This document shows positions 1 to 10,598 of a stretch of 64,000 nt of DNA, piece by piece (the stretch's first letter is position 1; each line of letters begins with the position of its first letter). The DNA comes from Adineta vaga. Taxonomy: Eukaryota > Rotifera. The notes beneath the pieces were generated by a model. The model was given only the letters and a program-made list of their open reading frames with translations, was not told the origin of the DNA and did no database searches. The stretch is from NCBI GenBank assembly GCA_021613535.1, contig CP075497.1:620001-684000 (forward strand), given 5' to 3'. Both the position numbers and the translations under genes were made by a program.

Positions 1-2831
1 TACGTGGCGATATCTATCAACACATGAACAACTTCGATGATGCTCTTTTCTATTTAAACAAATCAGTTAATTTATGTCGTTCTCACATGCCTAACAATCA
101 TCCTATATACGTCAGAATATATCTTACTCTCGCCACCATATATGAAACTATATCAGATTACAAGAAAGCTCTCGGATTCTACAAATCCGTGCTCTGCCTT
201 CTACTACAGATTGTATCAGAACATCATCCGGATATAGTTTTTGCATACGAACGAGTTGCTGCGATGTATATTAATTCTGGTCATTATGAGTTAGCTATGG
301 TTTATTGTCAAAAAGCATTAACGAACATAAAAAAATTCCAAAATGATGAAGATACAAATAAATATATAAATCCGATCGTCCCTATTTTCCTTTATAGTAC
401 TGTAGGAGCCCTTTATGCGCATCATACCGATGTGGCAAATGCTTTGGATTATGCCAAAAAAGCAGTCAATGAGTATATTAGATATGAATATATGATACCA
501 AAAACTTATCCAATAATAGAATCCATTTACAACAGCTTGGGATCAGCTTATGATGCAGTTGGTGATATAACTTCCGCATTAGATACTTACATAAAAGTTC
601 TTGATCTTCCGGTAAAAGATGTAAGTGTTCGAATAATGACACTTGGAAATATAGCCAACATGTATCTAAAGAGAAGTGACAGAGAAATGGCTTTAACATA
701 TTTGTACAAATCATATGACCTTATTTCCGAGATACCTTCATGTCTTATTAATTACAACCATCTCGCAAATATTATGTTTGGACTTTCCTATGCATATAAA
801 CATAAAAATGACTTTGAGACAGCTTTATCTTTCGCTGAAAAAAGTTTACAACTTCTACTCATTTCGCCAAAACAAGATTCCATTCGTATTGCAGGCGCGT
901 ACTCTTGGCTCGGTCTACTCTGTCCAGACAAAATGAAAATGTGTTGTGAAGAAATGATCAAGCTTATGTTGAAAGATAACTTTCCTGCATTACAAGGATC
1001 GATACATAACACTACTATTGGATGGTATTTTTATGAACAAAACAATTTCTCTGATGCAATAATTTATTTTCAAAAAGCATTAAATAAAATAATCGCAATC
1101 ATTCCAGTTTGTTACTCCGATTTGATGAACGCACACCAACGTCTAGCTTTGACGTACGTTAGTATGAAAACTACGGATTCAAATAATGCATTAATTCACT
1201 GTGAGGCAATCCATGATATTTATCTACAACTTGTAAACATGAAAGAAATTCCGTTAAAAGATAAAGCGAAAATGCGAAACATTGATGGCTTATTGCTGCC
1301 CGATGATATAAAACAAAGTTACTCGCATACGAGAAGCATTTTTAGTAATTATAGGACAATAGGATATATTTATAATCAAAGAGATGATCATAAACAAGCG
1401 TTGAATTATTTTCTAAAATCAGAAGAAATATTAACAGAGTATTTAGGTAAAACAGAATTAAAAGGCATAGAAACTCTTTATGGTTCAATCGAATGTGCAT
1501 ATGTCATGCTCAACGAATTTGATCAAGCACTTCATTATTGCGAGAAACGTTTCCAGCAGGAGTTAATAAATCAGCGAGATTATGGTAAATATTATGCTTC
1601 AATTGCTTGTTACTATTATCAGAAAAAAGAATATTTAGTTTCATTATCAAAATATAAAATAGCATTGACTTTCTTACATAATACAAAATCGAAAAATTAT
1701 AAATTATTGTCAGAAGCATATTATTATGTAGCATCTATATATATGAAGTTGAACAATTATGATTATGCTTCAATTTATCAAAAACTAGCGATGAATAATG
1801 CTTTGCAATGTGATCCAATAGATTATAAACACCTCTCAAATATGTATGATATGCTTGGATTTCATCTTTCTCTTTTGAAACCGTTTGATTGTGACGAGCC
1901 ATTATACTATTATCTGAAAGCAATTGAACATTCAAAACACCCAGTCAGTATTTATTCAGGCATTCAATTGCTTTATTTGACCAATGGTCAGTTCAATAAA
2001 GCAGATGAATACACAAAAAAGATCCTTGATATCAACCTCAATGAGATAAATGTAAACTATATAGATATTGCATCAACATACGTCACGATGGGAATTATTA
2101 ACTATAAACTTGGTAGATACAAAATGGCTCGAATATGTTATTTAACAGCTTTTTCAAATCTTGAAAAAAGCCAATGTAATAATACACACGCATATTATGG
2201 CAAATTTTATGATTATACTGGAATGATCTATTACGAGTATGGCCACTTGATAGAAGCCCGAAACTGTTGCCTCAAAGCTCGAGATATTTTTTTTTCGCAT
2301 GGAAATGAACCATTAATGGCTATAAACACATACATACATCTGGGCCTAGTTGAGTGTAAAATGGAAAATTATTATGATGCTTTAGATTATTTTGGACAAG
2401 CAATTGAACTTATATACAATCAAAAACTTCTCACACATGTTGCTGAAAGGATAATATACAATCATATTGGTTATGTCTACTATAAACTCGGTCAAACACA
2501 AGTAGCTATGAAAAATTATTTGAAATCGTTATCAATGCATAATAAATGTCTTAATCATCCCGATCTTGCTCAGGTATACAAAAATATTGGTTTAATACAT
2601 GAACATGACTCACAAAATTATCCGCTTGCATTGTCATTTTACAAACAAGCTGCACAGCTCGTCATAGATATTGAACATCCCCACAATATTTTATATAAAA
2701 GTATCATTCAAACACTCAAATTTAAAATGATAATGACTACAATTAACAATTTCATTCAGTCGATCAGCAGACTTTTTTTTTTAGGCGAAGCAGTCGAACA
2801 AAATATTGACATAAATTTGATTAATCCTTAG
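1..2831 (+). CDS. Large TPR-repeat protein, 5' end outside window
   Basis: A single open frame of 935 codons from the first Met at 24. The frame stays open to the window edge and reads further TPR-like residues (RGDIYQH) before that Met, so the gene is cut by the window and the true start lies upstream. The protein is built almost wholly of TPR motifs of about 40 residues with the usual W/L-G-Y-A-P pattern, for example around residues 45-90, 170-240, 520-620 and 730-890. TPR arrays are protein-binding scaffolds. No catalytic domain, signal peptide or membrane segment is visible. In bdelloids such arrays are often fused behind ART or NTPase domains, so an upstream domain may be missing. The last 40 residues leave the TPR pattern. 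A telomere-like inverted repeat starts 26 bp after the stop. Product class is secure; role is unknown. Confidence 0.8.
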   Translation, partial: RGDIYQHMNNFDDALFYLNKSVNLCRSHMPNNHPIYVRIYLTLATIYETISDYKKALGFYKSVLCLLLQIVSEHHPDIVFAYERVAAMYINSGHYELAMVYCQKALTNIKKFQNDEDTNKYINPIVPIFLYSTVGALYAHHTDVANALDYAKKAVNEYIRYEYMIPKTYPIIESIYNSLGSAYDAVGDITSALDTYIKVLDLPVKDVSVRIMTLGNIANMYLKRSDREMALTYLYKSYDLISEIPSCLINYNHLANIMFGLSYAYKHKNDFETALSFAEKSLQLLLISPKQDSIRIAGAYSWLGLLCPDKMKMCCEEMIKLMLKDNFPALQGSIHNTTIGWYFYEQNNFSDAIIYFQKALNKIIAIIPVCYSDLMNAHQRLALTYVSMKTTDSNNALIHCEAIHDIYLQLVNMKEIPLKDKAKMRNIDGLLLPDDIKQSYSHTRSIFSNYRTIGYIYNQRDDHKQALNYFLKSEEILTEYLGKTELKGIETLYGSIECAYVMLNEFDQALHYCEKRFQQELINQRDYGKYYASIACYYYQKKEYLVSLSKYKIALTFLHNTKSKNYKLLSEAYYYVASIYMKLNNYDYASIYQKLAMNNALQCDPIDYKHLSNMYDMLGFHLSLLKPFDCDEPLYYYLKAIEHSKHPVSIYSGIQLLYLTNGQFNKADEYTKKILDINLNEINVNYIDIASTYVTMGIINYKLGRYKMARICYLTAFSNLEKSQCNNTHAYYGKFYDYTGMIYYEYGHLIEARNCCLKARDIFFSHGNEPLMAINTYIHLGLVECKMENYYDALDYFGQAIELIYNQKLLTHVAERIIYNHIGYVYYKLGQTQVAMKNYLKSLSMHNKCLNHPDLAQVYKNIGLIHEHDSQNYPLALSFYKQAAQLVIDIEHPHNILYKSIIQTLKFKMIMTTINNFIQSISRLFFLGEAVEQNIDINLINP

Positions 2832-2856
2832 TGGAGGAGGGGGCGTGTGGTGCAGG

Positions 2857-2907
2857 TTTGAGGGTGTGAGTGTGGGTGTAAATACAAGAGACCCACACCC
2901 ACACCTT
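2857..2907. repeat. Telomere-like inverted repeat (hairpin family)
   Basis: Left arm TTTGAGGGTGTGAGTGTGGG, right arm ACCCACACCCACACC, separated by about 11 bp. One member of the dispersed family described under findings. It lies 26 bp downstream of the TPR gene stop and could fold within its 3' UTR. Confidence 0.75.
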
Positions 2908-3442
2908 GCTGCTGTTAAGATAGCTTTTTCTACTTGTATATGTTTTTATTCAATTTAAATCTACAATACCTTCATGATGATTTTCTGGTGTTGATAATAA
3001 TTCAAATCGATTCTGTTGGAGAAATAGCTGACGAGATTAAAGAGATGTTGCACTGACAAAGCTTATTAATACTATTGATTGACGTATTTTCCATTGAATA
3101 CGATTGATGAACCGAAATAGTTTCAATAAAGAATTGTTGATATCGAGGTAAAATCAAGGATTTTGAAATTTTTACCTTGAGGTTAACACGTGCATTTTTT
3201 TTTCGAAGTTCGATGTACTGAATACCTATTATAGAATGTAGATAGGAATGATACACTTTTTTTTGCGTTGTAAGTAAGACTTATTCAAATACAAAAGAAA
3301 GATAAAATAAATGCAGAACAGTATTTTTTTTCTCTTTTCTTTTTTCTCTCTATCGTCCTATTTAATATTTGTGCATTACATTTAGTCAATAACATTATAC
3401 TTTTATACTTGATCATTTCAATACAAAATTATCGTTACGATA
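2908..3442. other. Intergenic, no gene seen
   Basis: AT-rich spacer between the TPR gene and the P450 gene. Short open frames here have no recognisable similarity or codon pattern. It should hold the P450 promoter; I see no distinctive motif. Confidence 0.5.
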
Positions 3443-4757
3443 ATGACCGATGGTAAGTATAAATAAAATATTTCAATCTTTTATTTCATTAAAATTCATT
3501 CGTATTTTTTAGTACCATCATTTCCAATGGAGCGTACTTCACCTCTTCGTCCACCACCTGAATATACTAAATTGCGCAAAGAAAATCCAATATCAAAAGC
3601 AAAAATTTGGGATGGTAGTTTAGTTTGGTTGATAACTCGACATAATGATGTACATACAGTTCTTATTGATCCAAGATTCAGTAAAGTGCGTACACATCCA
3701 GGTTTTCCTGAAACTGGACCAGGAGGTAAAGCCGCAGCTCGTGCAACAAAACCAACTTTTGTTGATATGGATCCTCCTGAACATACGCGTCATCGAGGAA
3801 TGGTTGAACAAGATTTTACAATAGAAAAAATTGAATCAATGCGTCCTCAAATTCAACAAATTGTCGATCAAGTTATCGATAATATGATAAATAATCTGAC
3901 ACAACCAGTGGATTTAGTTGCTTCATTTGCAATGTCTGTTCCTACACTGATTATTTATAAAATATTAGGTATTCCTTATGAAGATCATGAATTTTTACAT
4001 AAATGCAATAGTATTCGTACTAATGGTAGTGCTACTTCAGCTGAAGCATCTGATGCGAGTAAAGATCTCATGGATTATCTTGGACGTTTAGTAAGTCTTT
4101 GTAAGAAATACGATATTCTACAGTAAGAATGTTTATCTTTAGGTGACAAAGAAAGCGAGGGAACCGAGTAATGATATTATTAGTCGTCTTGTAACTGAAC
4201 AAGTTCGCACTGGTCAATTAACTCATGAGGAACTTACTGCCATGTCATTTCTTCTTTTGGTTGCTGGAAATGCAACAACAGCAAATATGATTGCACTTGG
4301 TATTCTTACACTTCTTCAACATCCTGATCAACTTGCTGAACTTCGTCAAACTCCATCTCTTATTTACGATGCAGTTGAAGAAATCTTACGATATCTTACT
4401 GGTTCACAATTTGCTACACGTCGAGTAGCTATCGAAGATGTTGAAGTTGGTGGAACATTAATTAAGAAAGGTGAAGGTGTATGGGCTTTGAATGCATCAG
4501 CCAATGATGATGAAAGTATCTTTTCTAATCCAACACAATTTAATATTCATCGAAAACCAAATCCTCATTTATCATTCGGTGATGGTATTCATATTTGTGT
4601 TGCACAACATTTAGCACGTGCCGAAATTCAAATTGCTATCGCTACTCTTATTCGTCGTTTACCCAATCTTCAATTAGCTATTTCACTTGATCAAATACAT
4701 TATGTTACAGATTCATCACGCGATTATGCCGTCACTAATTTACCTATTAAATGGTAA
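3443..4757 (+). CDS. Cytochrome P450, CYP55/P450nor type (nitric oxide reductase-like)
   Basis: Three exons, 3443-3452, 3513-4090 and 4143-4757, with introns of 60 and 52 nt, give 400 aa; fungal P450nor has about 403. P450nor reduces 2 NO to N2O using NAD(P)H directly, without a reductase partner. The match runs the whole length: SKVRTHPGFPE with the Lys and Arg (K61, R63) that line the P450nor NADH channel; FVDMDPPEH; IRTNGS; AGNATTANMIALG with T241 at the Thr243 position; GSQFATRR with S284 at the Ser286 position; ExxR at 276-279; FGDGIHICVAQHLA with heme Cys348 followed by V-A rather than G, as in P450nor; and SRDYAV with D390 at the Asp393 position. There is no N-terminal membrane anchor, so it is probably soluble. 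Animal P450s are anchored and much longer, so fungal or bacterial origin is likely, followed by intron gain. It could instead act as a CYP105-like monooxygenase. The ART gene at 4859-5711 is convergent, 101 bp away. Confidence 0.9.
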
Positions 4758-4858
4758 ATAATCAACTGAAGTATCTTAATTATTATTAGAACTATATTTA
4801 ATAAATAAACATAATTAGATTTCTTTTCAGTTATAATAATAAACTAGTTTGACTCTTG

Positions 4859-5711
4859 TTATCTTAACCAAAATATTTCGTATTCTAGATTGATGGGCTT
4901 CTGTTCTTCCATATAAATAACACGACAGATAGAACCTTGTTGCTCTTTAATGGTCGCTATTCTCGCCAATGTTCCTGGTAAGATAATATATTCCTTCTCT
5001 GATGGCATAAAAGAATACTCTACAATTGATCTTGCCGATATACTATCCATCCAAATGATTGTACAATTGAGACCATCACCTTGACCAGCAAATCTTTTAC
5101 ACACTTCTATATCACTAGAGAATGACATAGATAGCTAAAATACAAATTGATATGGTCTGACATTATATCGCAATCCAGACTTACTGTACGAATCATCGTA
5201 TCTTCGCGACCATGTTTTTCCCATGTTTGGAGAGGCAAATTAACGCCACGACAGATTCGAACCGTTGAAGGTTGCAATCTTGTGATGGCAATGTGGAACA
5301 ACTATAAAATAATAAATAAATTGTGGTAGACTATATATTAGAGAAGAAGTTCAAGTGTAAGATCGATACTTTGAGATATGGTGCCCATGTTGTGAGTGCT
5401 ACTTCATTTAATGATCGTAGAGCCTCATTGACCAGTCTTTGAAGAGGAGAATTTGTCGTATACAGAGCTATTGCACCTTTTTCATTTATATCAAGTTGTG
5501 AGTATATTGTCATTGCTGTAAAAAGACTTTTTATCACGAAACGTCGAGGTACAAGTGTGCCTGATTTGTTGTCATCGGTAAGGAGACCATTTAGAGCATT
5601 GGTAAGATTGACAAAATATGGTTTATCCAAATAGAATTTGGGTATATCATCGTGGTGTAGCTTAGCTAATACAATTCCCAGACAATAAAAGATGAGAATT
5701 ACGGAGCTCAT
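4859..5711 (-). CDS. Secreted arginine-type ADP-ribosyltransferase
   Basis: Three exons on the minus strand, 5711-5370, 5301-5185 and 5134-4859, with introns of 68 and 50 nt, both phase 0; 244 aa. The N terminus (MSSVILIFYCLGIVLA) is a predicted signal peptide, suggesting an ecto-enzyme. The R-S-ExE signature of arginine-specific mono-ADP-ribosyltransferases is complete: ICRGVN with R132, MSFSS near 155-160, and SEKEYIILPG with E199 and E201. Such enzymes move ADP-ribose from NAD+ to arginine. The segment APYLK-LFHIAITRL, created by removing intron 1, matches LLYLK-LFYTAVCKL of the ART gene at 6470-8322, which supports the splice. Physiological target unknown. Confidence 0.85.
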
Positions 5712-6367
5712 AATTTAAAAGCAAATTTTATAATATTGAAACATGAATACTACACAGTACTTTTTCTCGTGAATTTATACTTCGCCTTTTTTTTCAATAC
5801 ATCAATAGATGCATGTTGAAAAAAGGAAGTAGCTGGAGGTTATCATACTTAAATATTTGAGAGTATATGTGTGGGTTTGTTAAAGTACATATCACAGTAT
5901 AAGCATCAGAGTAATATTTATTCATCATTCATACTCGCCTACTCGATACAGTTATGTTTAGCTTTTTGTAATTCATTTTCCAATGGCGCAATGTAATGTT
6001 TGACAGGTTTTAGAATACTTTTAGAAGTTCTATTTTTATATTCGATCATTCTGATTGATGATTTGAATAACTATAATACTATGCAGTTGATATTAGTATA
6101 CACATGATAATATTTAATTGCATCTTTGTGTATATTCATATCCTATTTTCAATGTTACTGTGGGAAATTTATTCATTCATATGAATAGCAAGTTGCAACA
6201 GAAGGAACGAAAGAAATACACGAACTACTTTGAGTTATATGAGTGCCGTACATTTGCGACAGAGCAAAAGAAACGAGCGAATAGAGTGAATGATTTTTTG
6301 TTTTCCACTTTTTATTTGATAAGAAGAAAAATCCAAGACGTATACGTCTACATTATATTGATAACTA
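5712..6367. other. Intergenic between two ART genes
   Basis: Upstream of the secreted ART (minus strand) and downstream of the ART-membrane fusion. An open frame at 6118-6435 runs through the inverted repeat and looks like chance. No other element recognised. Confidence 0.4.
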
Positions 6368-6420
6368 GAGGGTGTGGATGTGGGTGGCAGAAGTTAGGAG
6401 CACTCACACCCACACCCTCA
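6368..6420. repeat. Telomere-like inverted repeat (hairpin family)
   Basis: Left arm GAGGGTGTGGATGTGGGT, right arm ACTCACACCCACACCCTCA, with a 16-bp spacer. It lies 50 bp beyond the stop codon of the ART-membrane fusion gene on the minus strand, probably within or near its 3' UTR. Confidence 0.8.
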
Positions 6421-6469
6421 AAATGTGTGAGTTAAGAGCATAGGCTGATATTTGAATGAATATGATGTG

Positions 6470-8322
6470 TTAATGTGAACACCATAGAATCAAAGCTATA
6501 CAAACACCACAACAAATAAATAGTCCAATTAATGAGTATTGTGCGAGAAGAGTCCCAAAAGTAAATTTATATAAAGTGTCTGAACAATAAGTGCTTGAGT
6601 TCATATCATTAGATTGGAACACTGTACGAACTGGAAATACCCAAACGCTACCCTAAAATATAAATGTCTACAATGATCAAGCTGTTTTGTCTTCAAGATT
6701 TGTATACTTACCGCAATCAGCCATGCAAGAAAAAATAACATCAATAAACATAGAAAACACGCACTTATTCCAATACCAATTTCATTATCATCATCAGAAC
6801 GACAGCAAATTGACACCACCATCTATAAAAAATACTATCATATAATCATATCATGAAAAACTATAAATCTTACTACGATGGTTGAAAAGCCAAAAACTGC
6901 CAAACCAACAGCGCCAAAGACAATCATCCATTGTGGTATCCATGTTTGAATTGGACAATCATTCTGATACATTTTTCCGACAGTCAGTGTTGCAATAGGC
7001 AAAAATGTTAATAAAACAAGAACAACGATAGCTTTTATTGCAGTCGTCTTCTGATTTTCATTTTCATCTTTTGTGAAAGTAGGTAAAGCCTGAGGTAGGC
7101 GCACTGATCTAATTCTCTGTGTGTTTGCGGTTGAATCCCATGCCGGTTTTACACGATTAGTTTGCTCTACATAATTTAAAAAGCATTTCAATCTCTATTT
7201 ATTTTAATAGTGTTAGCAACAGTGCTCATACATTAGTTATATTGCATGAGTTATTCTTCATTTATGTGAAAACAAACATATAAATGAAATTTCGTATTCT
7301 GCGTTTCAGTGAAAAAATATTCTAGCTATCATATACTAGTTTTAGAAAGAAAATTTGATTAGAACAATTTGTTTTACTTCTCGCTATCTATTCATTTCGT
7401 ATTGTGGCACTTACGTGGCGGATTGCTTGATTTCAAAGGAACAATTATCATTTCAATTCCTTGCATATTATTTTTTGGTATGATATCATGGTTAGGCTTC
7501 TCTTTGTTTGCTATTAGGATGAAAATAAAAATTCAACACTATTATATTTCTCAACCTACCGGATTCTTTCGTAGTAGATTTCATTTCAGATGAAGACTCT
7601 GATGATAATTCAATTGGTTGATATGGCGGTGATACTTCTCTCAAATGAATCATGTGAAGTTCATTGGCCAGATCTGTTTTACTCTTTCCATGAAGCCATG
7701 TGCCAGGTACCAGGATAATTTCTTCTTCATGATCTTGAAAATATGAATGTGATGCTATTTTTTTACCCTTTTCAGTTTCAATACAGCACATTGTTCGCAT
7801 CCCGTGTTTTCCCAAGAATTTGTCATTTTCAAGAACTTTCAGATCAAGTGTACAGGAGCTAACACCCCACCAAGCAATATCGGATCCTGTTTGATATTGT
7901 GAACTTAAATCTACGTCTCGTACACCACGCCAGACAATTGCTTTTTCAGAAGGAAGTTTACACACAGCGGTATAGAAAAGTTTCAAGTACAACAGCCATG
8001 GTCGAAGCGTTTCACGTTGTTCAGATCGTAATACTAAATTAAGTTCTTGATAAAGAGAAGGAGGAGGATTAAATTCCATGGTGTACAAATGAATTGATGC
8101 AGATTCATCTTGTGTAAGACCATCCTTTGGGTTTTGACAGTTCCTTTTAGCAATATATACGTAATTTTTAAGAGATTCAAATAAGTGATGTACTAGTTTT
8201 ACTGCTTCTTCCAGTGAAACCAACGGCGTCTGTTTTAAACCTTTGATCGGTGTGAGTAGACGAACTGGTTCGTTTTGTAGATCAAAAAAACGAGAAGGAA
8301 TTTTTTCGTTACTGTTTGACAT
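6470..8322 (-). CDS. ADP-ribosyltransferase fused to a TMEM272-like four-pass membrane domain
   Basis: Four exons, 8322-7560, 7166-6874, 6822-6712 and 6652-6470, with introns of 393, 51 and 59 nt; phases agree and give 449 aa. Residues 1-240 are an ART domain with the full R-S-ExE set: VWRGVRD (R132), WGVSSC (S155-S156) and HEEEIILVPG (E199, E201), at the same residue numbers as in the neighbouring secreted ART. Residues from about 297 carry four hydrophobic segments (about 297-318, 334-358, 370-389, 431-446) and the pattern YxNDCP, FFLAWLIAGSVWVF and YCSDTLYKFTF, which resembles TMEM272-like proteins. No signal peptide, so the catalytic domain is probably cytosolic and membrane-tethered. The join is supported because the second exon has no in-frame ATG before the first membrane helix. 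The 393-nt intron is the weakest point and could hide another exon. Confidence 0.75.
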
Positions 8323-10228
8323 TCTTTGCCTAATTCATTCGAAGATCCAATACGTTTAAATCGACACACTTTGAAATAAAAATAAAAAAACTAATACTGT
8401 TCAATGATTACAACTTTTTCCTAAAGGACAATATGATATATATAGAATCAAACTCACTAAAAATGAAATAATCCACTTGAGTCACATCCTTACATCTCCA
8501 CAGAGCCGTACATAAATGTTCTGATAACTTCGTCATGTCAAAAGAAAGAATCGAACTTTCTTATCTCTGAACTCAGATATATATATAGAACCACTACATC
8601 ATCCGTGATCCTATAGATGAGATATTTAAACCTTTCTGTCCAAAGCTTTCGAGGGCTTGCCATGATTGTAGTGATTGCTGTAAAATGATTTATGAAGCAA
8701 AGAAAACAACGTTAGATACCTCTTATGGCGCTGGTATAAAATAGTTTTACATACACACGGAAAAACAATGTAAAAGACGATATATTAGGAAGAAAGAAAA
8801 TATTATCATTGCACAAAGTGGTAAACTACTATGAAAAATTTCCAACTAAATAACGTAGTAACAGGAGAGAAAAAATGAACATGAGACAGAAACGCTGCAG
8901 ATGATGAAAGGAAAAAAAAACGTCTAGTCATCTTCGTTTCCGAGACTTCTCAAACAGACAGACTTGTAGAAAATCGCGTAAGAACGCGCAAAATATATAT
9001 TAATGGATTGATTGACATTCGATAAATTGAAAATGCTGTTGATTTGTTTCGTTGAACGACATGATTCACATGATTTAAGTCCAGCTTTGGGTGCAGCTGC
9101 AGAAGTCGTTGTAGTAGTTGATAGTGTTGTTTGTCTTTGAATGAAGATGATGTGAAATCACAATGGCGTAATTAATAATTGTAAGAGGTGGTAAGTGGCA
9201 TTTCCTATACACCATAAGAATAACGATTTCTTATCGTCGTCTTTCTTCATGTGGTTGACTTTAAAGTAAATACATCTCGTCACCATAATCTTTTGGTTAG
9301 AGAATAATGTATTATATTCTCTACAATGGTAAGATTGTTTATAAAAATAAATATTCAATTTTTTCTCATCTATTTTAGTCTGTTCAACATATGGCTTTTT
9401 CGGAACAAGGTATACGATATGCAGCTTTTCTTCATTTGAATAAATTGCTTGTGAGTTCAATTGATTGAAATCATAAATGGATATCAACGCAACACTGAGC
9501 ACATTTTTATATTTATTCAATGATGATAATTAGACGTATTTTATAAAACTCGCATATCTTGAGAATCGATGAGAGATGAACGTATGAGTGAAAATAAACA
9601 ATAGTACAAAAATAACCTTGATTATATCTATTAGCTGATAATGGCATCCATTTGCAACAACAACAGCAATCAGTTTAAGTTTTTATTCTTTGATTGGAAC
9701 AGTATAATGTTTTTCGATCTCTTAAGGAAGTAACGAAAACAAATACATACATATTCGTATCATAAAATAATCTTGACATCCTTGACATTATTATATTACA
9801 ATATTATCATCTTATATTTTCAAGAATATGTGCACATTGAACAACGTTCTTTATAGCTTATGTATATCTATAACTTGTATTACTGTACGTATAAGAATCT
9901 TCAACAAAAATGATCTGCAACTTAATTCTTACTCTATGATAATGATAATATTATAAAGACTATATGACTTACCGTTGGTGATAAAGCAATAAATTTGAAG
10001 CGCTTGCAATTTATAATCTTTTTCAAGAGAGTAAAAAGATATTTGAAGCTTTTTTTCTCCCTCTAATCTTCATAAACATGTATATAAACATTAACCAAAC
10101 TATATTAAACATTTCAATTTTGTGATAGACATACGAACAAATAACATCAACTACAACCACATTTCTGTCTATTTAATTCATTTATTGTAAGTCGATGTTT
10201 ACATCAAGTCGTTCACAAGATCACATGA
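8323..10228. other. Intergenic, 1.9 kb, few signals
   Basis: Holds a tRNA-like remnant (8535-8610). The minus strand near 9050-9140 reads a short Thr/Ser-rich stretch ending in CESC-like residues, perhaps a decayed stalk exon. An open frame at 9158-9520 (minus, no ATG start, 120 codons) has no recognisable domain. I cannot support a gene here. Confidence 0.35.
8535..8610 (-). pseudogene. tRNA-like remnant (possible SINE head)
   Basis: On the minus strand there is a good T arm, GAAAG-TTCGATT-CTTTC, i.e. an RNA polymerase III B box, and 30-50 bp before it TGATGTAGTGG, close to the A box. The acceptor ends do not pair and the anticodon arm has an eight-base loop with almost no variable loop, so this is not a working tRNA. 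It may be a tRNA pseudogene or a tRNA-derived SINE fragment. Confidence 0.3.
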
Positions 10229-10598
10229 TTTTGTGGTACTTTGTGCCCCATGGATCACCAGCTATGTATCATGAAATATGATGCTTGGAGTGGATATCAG
10301 TACACTTCGCCATTTCCTTTCTGTTACAATTCATTATATCAAGCTTGTTTGAATAATACGCTTTGTAATTCTCTATCTCAAGTATGCAACGGACGATGTA
10401 TGGGATATAATCAAGTTTGTGTTAACAATGTCTCAGTTTGCAATGTTACCTTTAATTACTATAACTATCAACCTGATCAAATAAAATTATGTAATGGTGT
10501 ATGTTATGATTCAGCAATTCAACAGTGCGTCGGTGAACATTCTGTAAATTGTATTCGCGATCCTTTCACTCAAGAAAGTATTGGTGAGAATACTAATT
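10229..10598 (+). pseudogene. Cys-rich protein fragment cut at a telomere-like repeat
   Basis: An open frame from a TGA at 10226-10228 reads CGTLCPMDHQLC and then regularly spaced cysteines (YNSLYQACLNNTLCNSL, NGRCMGYNQVC, LCNGVCYDSAIQQC). Repeated C-N-G-x-C-Y/M-x(6)-C modules of this kind occur in secreted Cys-rich proteins. No in-frame ATG precedes the first module and no acceptor AG lies between the stop and the coding start, so the 5' end seems lost. A possible donor, G|GTGAGA at 10584, is followed at once by the inverted-repeat arm at 10600, so the 3' end also seems lost. Probably a relic exon. Confidence 0.5.

Noticed and set aside
5250-5275. GGTTCGAATCTG resembling a tRNA T arm
   Set aside because: It is the coding sequence for TVRICRG in the ART gene and has no tRNA fold around it.
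6118-6435. 105-codon plus-strand ORF
   Set aside because: Runs through a telomere-like inverted repeat, starts in AT-rich spacer and has no domain.
9158-9520. 120-codon minus-strand ORF
   Set aside because: No ATG start, no domain and no flanking splice context I can defend; described only as part of the gap.
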